Below, piece by piece: positions 62,514 to 64,000 of a DNA stretch of 64,000 nucleotides; positions within the stretch are counted from its first letter, which is position 1; the number at the start of each line of letters is the position of its first letter. The stretch lies in assembly GCF_050389805.1 (NCBI RefSeq), contig NZ_CP130945.1, positions 4,340,001 to 4,404,000 of the forward strand, in the 5' to 3' direction. Position numbers and translations under genes: made by a program. The notes below the pieces were generated by a model. The model ran no database searches, was not told where the DNA came from, and was given only the letters and a program-made list of their open reading frames with translations. Source of the DNA: Bacillus_BD sp050389805. Lineage in GTDB: Bacteria; Bacillota; Bacilli; Bacillales; Cytobacillaceae.

Positions 62514-63389
62514 TTAATTTACTCCTTGGTTGGCAATCTTCATTAAATATTGACCGTACTGATTTTTTAATAATGGTTCTGCTAGTTGTATTAACTTATC
62601 TTTTGTAATATACCCCATTTTATAGGCAATTTCTTCAAGACAAGCAATTTTTAATGTTTGTCTTTTCTCAATAGTTTCAATAAATTGTGAGGCCTCTAAC
62701 AATGATTCATGCGTTCCTGTATCTAACCAAGCATACCCACGTCCAAGAAGTTCGACATTTAATTCACCTTTTTCAAGGTAAGCCTTATTTACATCTGTAA
62801 TCTCTAATTCGCCTCTAGCAGATGGCTTAATATTTTTAGCAATCTCTACTACACGGTTGTCATAAAAGTATAAACCTGTAACTGCATAATTTGACTTTGG
62901 AATCTCTGGCTTTTCTTCAATAGATATAGCCTTTCCATTATTATCAAATTCAACTACCCCAAAACGTTCTGGATCATTTACGTAGTAACCAAATACAGTT
63001 GCTCCATTTTTACGTGATACAGCATTTCTTAATAGATCTGTAAGTCCATGACCGTAAAAAATATTATCCCCTAGAACAAGTGCAACATTATCATCACCGA
63101 TAAACTCTTCACCAATAAGAAATGCTTGTGCTAATCCACCTGGATCTGGTTGGACCTTATAAGTAAAGTTGATACCTAAATCTGAACCATCGCCTAATAT
63201 TTGTTCAAAACGTGCAATATCTTGAGGCGTAGAAATAATTAATATATCCTTTATACCAGCAAGCATTAATACAGACAGCGGATAATATATCATAGGTTTA
63301 TCATAAACAGGTAGTAACTGTTTGGATACAACCTTTGTTAATGGATATAATCTTGTACCACTTCCACCCGCCAAAATGATCCCTTTCAT
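62514..63389 (-). CDS. rfbA: Glucose-1-phosphate thymidylyltransferase RfbA
   Basis: 291 residues. N-terminal nucleotide-binding loop GGSGTRLYPLTKVVSKQLLP, EKPEIPKSNYAVTGLYFYD, and GYAWLDTGTHESL. Makes dTDP-glucose, first step of the rhamnose pathway. The next gene upstream is a glycosyltransferase. Confidence 0.95.
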   Translation of the reverse strand: MKGIILAGGSGTRLYPLTKVVSKQLLPVYDKPMIYYPLSVLMLAGIKDILIISTPQDIARFEQILGDGSDLGINFTYKVQPDPGGLAQAFLIGEEFIGDDNVALVLGDNIFYGHGLTDLLRNAVSRKNGATVFGYYVNDPERFGVVEFDNNGKAISIEEKPEIPKSNYAVTGLYFYDNRVVEIAKNIKPSARGELEITDVNKAYLEKGELNVELLGRGYAWLDTGTHESLLEASQFIETIEKRQTLKIACLEEIAYKMGYITKDKLIQLAEPLLKNQYGQYLMKIANQGVN

Positions 63390-63516
63390 TTCTGTCAGCT
63401 CCCTTTAAAAACTTATTTCAAAAAATTAATAGACATTAACTCCATATTTATTATATATAACTATTATTTTAAAACCAATTAGAGCCATGAAATTGTAATA
63501 GGATATTAATGCTCTT

Positions 63517-64000
63517 TTAATCTTTTTTATAATTAAGAATAGCTATAAAGGTACCTATTCTACCTTTTAGTTGTTCTGTTAGTTTCCTTTTCTTGATTCC
63601 TGTAACATTTCCGCCATGCCTTACATATTTCATTAGAGGTTGATTAATATGAATAATATTTCTATTTTCTAGCATGCAGACAAGCGCGATCCATTGATCA
63701 TGCATTTCAATTGATTTTGGAAAAGGAAGAATACTTGGGATTAATTCCTTCCTAAAAGCCATCATTGCTCCTGTAAAGGCATTTTTCGTAAGATTTCCCC
63801 ATAATTTTTGATTAGTATTATTTGCATTATAATGATTCCATGAGGGATCCAACACTTCAAGCCTACCATCTACGACATATGCATCGTGCACGATTAAATC
63901 AGCATTTTGATTTCGAAAAGCATTTAAAACCACTTCTACTTTATTCTCTTCCCATATGTCATCCTGATCACATAAGAAAACGATCTCTCCCTTTGCTAAA
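63517..64000 (-). CDS. Family 2 glycosyltransferase, 5' end outside window
   Basis: Only the last 160 residues are visible; the open frame continues past the right edge without a start. It has the metal-binding motif FLCDQDDIW near the edge and the acceptor-side block MHDQWIALVC typical of GT2 enzymes similar to rhamnosyl transferases. With the dTDP-rhamnose genes directly downstream, it may add rhamnose to a surface polysaccharide. The donor is not shown by the sequence. Confidence 0.85.
   Translation of the reverse strand, partial: LAKGEIVFLCDQDDIWEENKVEVVLNAFRNQNADLIVHDAYVVDGRLEVLDPSWNHYNANNTNQKLWGNLTKNAFTGAMMAFRKELIPSILPFPKSIEMHDQWIALVCMLENRNIIHINQPLMKYVRHGGNVTGIKKRKLTEQLKGRIGTFIAILNYKKD

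Noticed and set aside
1..64000. tRNA or rRNA genes, replication origin, prophage
   Set aside because: I found no tRNA or rRNA pattern, DnaA box cluster or phage structural gene in the window.

Overview
The window comes from a motile, spore-forming member of the Bacillaceae. Low-GC DNA, AGGAGG-type ribosome binding sites, sigma-D flagellar promoters, SspH, Sda, DegS-DegU, ComFA/ComFC, YviE, YaaR and a CsrA-FliW-flagellin circuit all point there. I cannot fix the genus from sequence alone. Almost every gene is on the minus strand.

Layout. 1-2.1 kb: edge of an HD-GYP protein and two membrane proteins of unknown function. 2.4-4.3 kb: an amino-acid permease behind a tandem glycine riboswitch and a textbook cre site. 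4.5-11.6 kb: a maltose catabolic locus (alpha-glucosidase, PTS EIIBC, maltose-6'-phosphate phosphatase, EIIA, MalR-type repressor, ROK glucokinase) with three matching operator palindromes. Together these import maltose as maltose-6'-phosphate, dephosphorylate it, cleave it and phosphorylate the glucose. 11.8-15.8 kb: an isolated catechol 2,3-dioxygenase, an M48 peptidase and sspH.

16-45.9 kb is a large motility and chemotaxis region. It holds cheX-cheA-cheW-cheY-MCP behind a c-di-GMP-I riboswitch, a second cheX-MCP pair behind another, and a third riboswitch of the same class in a decayed stretch. Each module is followed by a small SwrA-like gene or its remnant. Two flagellins, FliS, FlgM, FlgN, FlgK, FlgL, YviE, FliW, CsrA, YaaR, a FliK-like protein, an FlhB-like protein and YvyF are present. 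The long flagellin gene is split by a 280-nt group I intron with clear P1 and P10 pairings. A flagellin 3' remnant is followed by its terminator and then directly by a group IIC intron, which abuts a broken IS110-family transposase.

46.4-57.4 kb: yknWXYZ-type ABC efflux genes, comFC and comFA (no comFB between them), a tandem 51-bp repeat, degV, a 49-codon sda, degU, degS and a YvyE/IMPACT protein. 57.5-64 kb: cell-envelope genes (LCP ligase, TagO, rfbD-rfbB-rfbC-rfbA for dTDP-rhamnose, and a truncated family 2 glycosyltransferase).

At least two families of short palindromic repeats (cores GAGAACCGTCCCC and GTGNCAGGCACTAG) are scattered between genes.
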